Source of the DNA: Hibiscus mutabilis
Lineage: Eukaryota; Streptophyta; Magnoliopsida; Malvales; Malvaceae
DNA: 64,000 nucleotides
Assembly: GCA_019671005.1 (NCBI GenBank)
Contig: CM033714.1
Location: 84,559,909-84,623,908 of the forward strand
Direction: 5' to 3'
The position numbers and the translations under genes were made by a program. Positions 62,754 to 64,000 of this stretch are shown here, in pieces (the stretch's first letter is position 1; each line of letters starts with the position of its first letter). The notes below the pieces were generated by a model. The model was not told the origin of the DNA. It saw only the letters and a list, made by a program, of their open reading frames with translations, and did not search any database.

Positions 62754-63111
62754 ATACCATGATGGTTGGGTGGAAATATTTTGTTTTCACTAGCGCTCTA
62801 ATTTTAAGAAGTAGAGATTCAATTTAAGGTTCATAGTTTAGGAGTTTAGGTCTATGTTCTTAGAATTTAGGGACCGTAGTCTAAATTTAGAGTTTAGGGT
62901 TATAATTTAGGGGTTATAGGTAAAAATCTAAATATCTACCATATTACCCTAAAGCCTAAACCTAACCTATAAAACCTATACTCTAACCATAAACTCTAAA
63001 TTCTAAGCACATAGACCTAACCCTTAAATTATAAACCCTAAATCAAATCTTTAACACCTAAAATTATAACGCTTGTAGAAACAAAATATTTTCATCGCCA
63101 GTGCATTGTAT
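62754..63111. mobile_element. 358-bp foldback element
   Basis: The left arm (GAAATATTTTGTTTTCACTAG, TAGGTCTATGTTCTTAGAATT) is mirrored by the right arm (CTAGAATT-type words, CATAGACCTAAC, CAAAATATTTTCATC) over most of the length, leaving almost no loop. The interior has TTTAGGGTT-like words. The ends match ATAC...GTAT. No target duplication could be fixed. Confidence 0.7.
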
Positions 63112-63129
63112 ATTTTCCCTTAAATTAAT

Positions 63130-63390
63130 GGGTAAAACTTTGATACACAGGCTGTGTAAAATTAATTTTACACAAACATGTGTATTTACACTATAAAAAC
63201 CCAAATCCTAAATTCCTAACCCTAACCTTAAAAAACTAAACCCCACACTCTAAACCTTAAACCCTAAATTCTAAACAGCAACATTAAATTCTAAACCCTA
63301 CAACCCAAACCCCTAAACCTTAAACCATAAACTAAAACCCGAACCCTTAAAATTAAAAGGCACGTGTAAACTTGTATCAAAGTTTTTTCC
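63130..63390. mobile_element. 261-bp MULE-type MITE, telomere-like interior
   Basis: The sequence starts GGGTAAAACTTTGATACACA and ends TGTATCAAAGTTTTTTCC. The nine bases TAAATTAAT flank it exactly (63121-63129 and 63391-63399). The interior repeats degenerate CTAAACCCTAAA words. It is the sister of 35463-35697. Confidence 0.92.
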
Positions 63391-63589
63391 TAAATTAATA
63401 TACTTTATGTAAGAATGACAATATAATTTGAATTTGATTCGATCCGAAGAAAAAAAATATGATCCAAATACGATTGAAAAAGTTTCAATCCGAGAAAAAA
63501 TGTCTGAGTCCTTATAGGAGGTGGATCGAATACGGACATTATCCGAATTCGATCCATATTCGATCCGAGTACAAATAAAAACATTTAAA

Positions 63590-63870
63590 ACTGTTAGATT
63601 TAAAAATATAGATATACATTAATTAAATTGAATTGGGATTATGTATATTAGTATAGATATATATTGAAATCCTAATTAATTTTAATTAGGATTATATATA
63701 TTTAATATATAGATATATATATTGAAATCATAATTAATTTTAATTGGGATTATATATATTTAATATATAGATATATATTGAAATCTTAATTAAAGTTAAA
63801 GTAGGATTATAAATATTAATATATATATATATATTGAAATCTTAATATAATTTGAATTAGGATTATATAT
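63590..63870. repeat. AT-rich tandem repeats like the copia LTR
   Basis: About five units of 60-70 bp alternate AATTAGGATTATATATATT and ATATATTGAAATCCTAATT, the same near-palindromic unit as at 19430-19720. Neighbouring sequence (63400-63590) has GATCCGAA-type words and does not match the copia LTR, so it may be an independent relative or a fragment. Confidence 0.75.
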
Positions 63871-64000
63871 ATTGAATTCCAAATTTTAAACAGATAATTT
63901 TTTACCCTTAATTACTCCGATTCGTTTGATGAAAATTATTTGTTATTTTTATTTAAAGATATTTATTTGAGTTGTTACTTTAAAAAGAAAAAAATAATTA

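Overview
This window is plant nuclear DNA, most likely from a Malvaceae-type eudicot such as cotton. It is AT-rich, its genes are intron-rich, and between them lie LTR retrotransposons, LINE remnants and Mutator-like (MULE) transposons. The genus is inferred from overall protein and repeat resemblance and was not tested.

Seven host genes can be read with good support. On the minus strand: a Di19 zinc-finger gene (3060-5449), an NFD6-like small organellar protein (16996-18378), a small conserved plant protein of unknown function (30672-31337), a large homeobox-DDT RINGLET gene (36893-45365) and a GBPL3-type guanylate-binding protein (56875-62378). On the plus strand: an OB-fold protein of the At4g28440 type (14828-15952) and a SND2/NAC073-type NAC factor (52005-53661). 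A short minus-strand gene near 34834-35091 is uncertain and may be frameshifted. The plus-strand OB-fold gene and the NFD6-like gene converge; the others are independent, as is usual in plants.

The rest is mobile or repetitive DNA. 1-300 is a LINE RNase H remnant. 466-2231 is a Pack-MULE-like element carrying pieces of two unrelated genes. 6503-10446 is a broken copia element whose 5' LTR is cut to about 60 bp and which lacks gag. 13350-13752 is a 5'-truncated LINE. 18600-25366 holds degenerate repeats and a second decayed copia element with a very long LTR. 25372-28960 has TG...CA ends, a perfect 5-bp target duplication and no coding capacity, so it is best read as a 3.6-kb solo LTR. 29278-29973 is a 696-bp MULE with a perfect 9-bp target duplication. 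33293-34502 is an element flanked by a 12-bp direct repeat. 48938-50393 is a second Pack-MULE-like element carrying a bHLH121-like exon.

The most informative observations are: a complete U12-type AT-AC intron in the Di19 gene; two Pack-MULE-like gene captures; a family of MULE-type MITEs with telomere-like interiors, two copies of which have perfect 9-bp target duplications; a likely destroyed splice acceptor in the OB-fold gene; and an inferred single-base frameshift in the small gene at 34.8-35.1 kb. No CRISPR arrays, operons, rRNA genes or convincing tRNA genes were seen, and no wholly new biochemical system was found.
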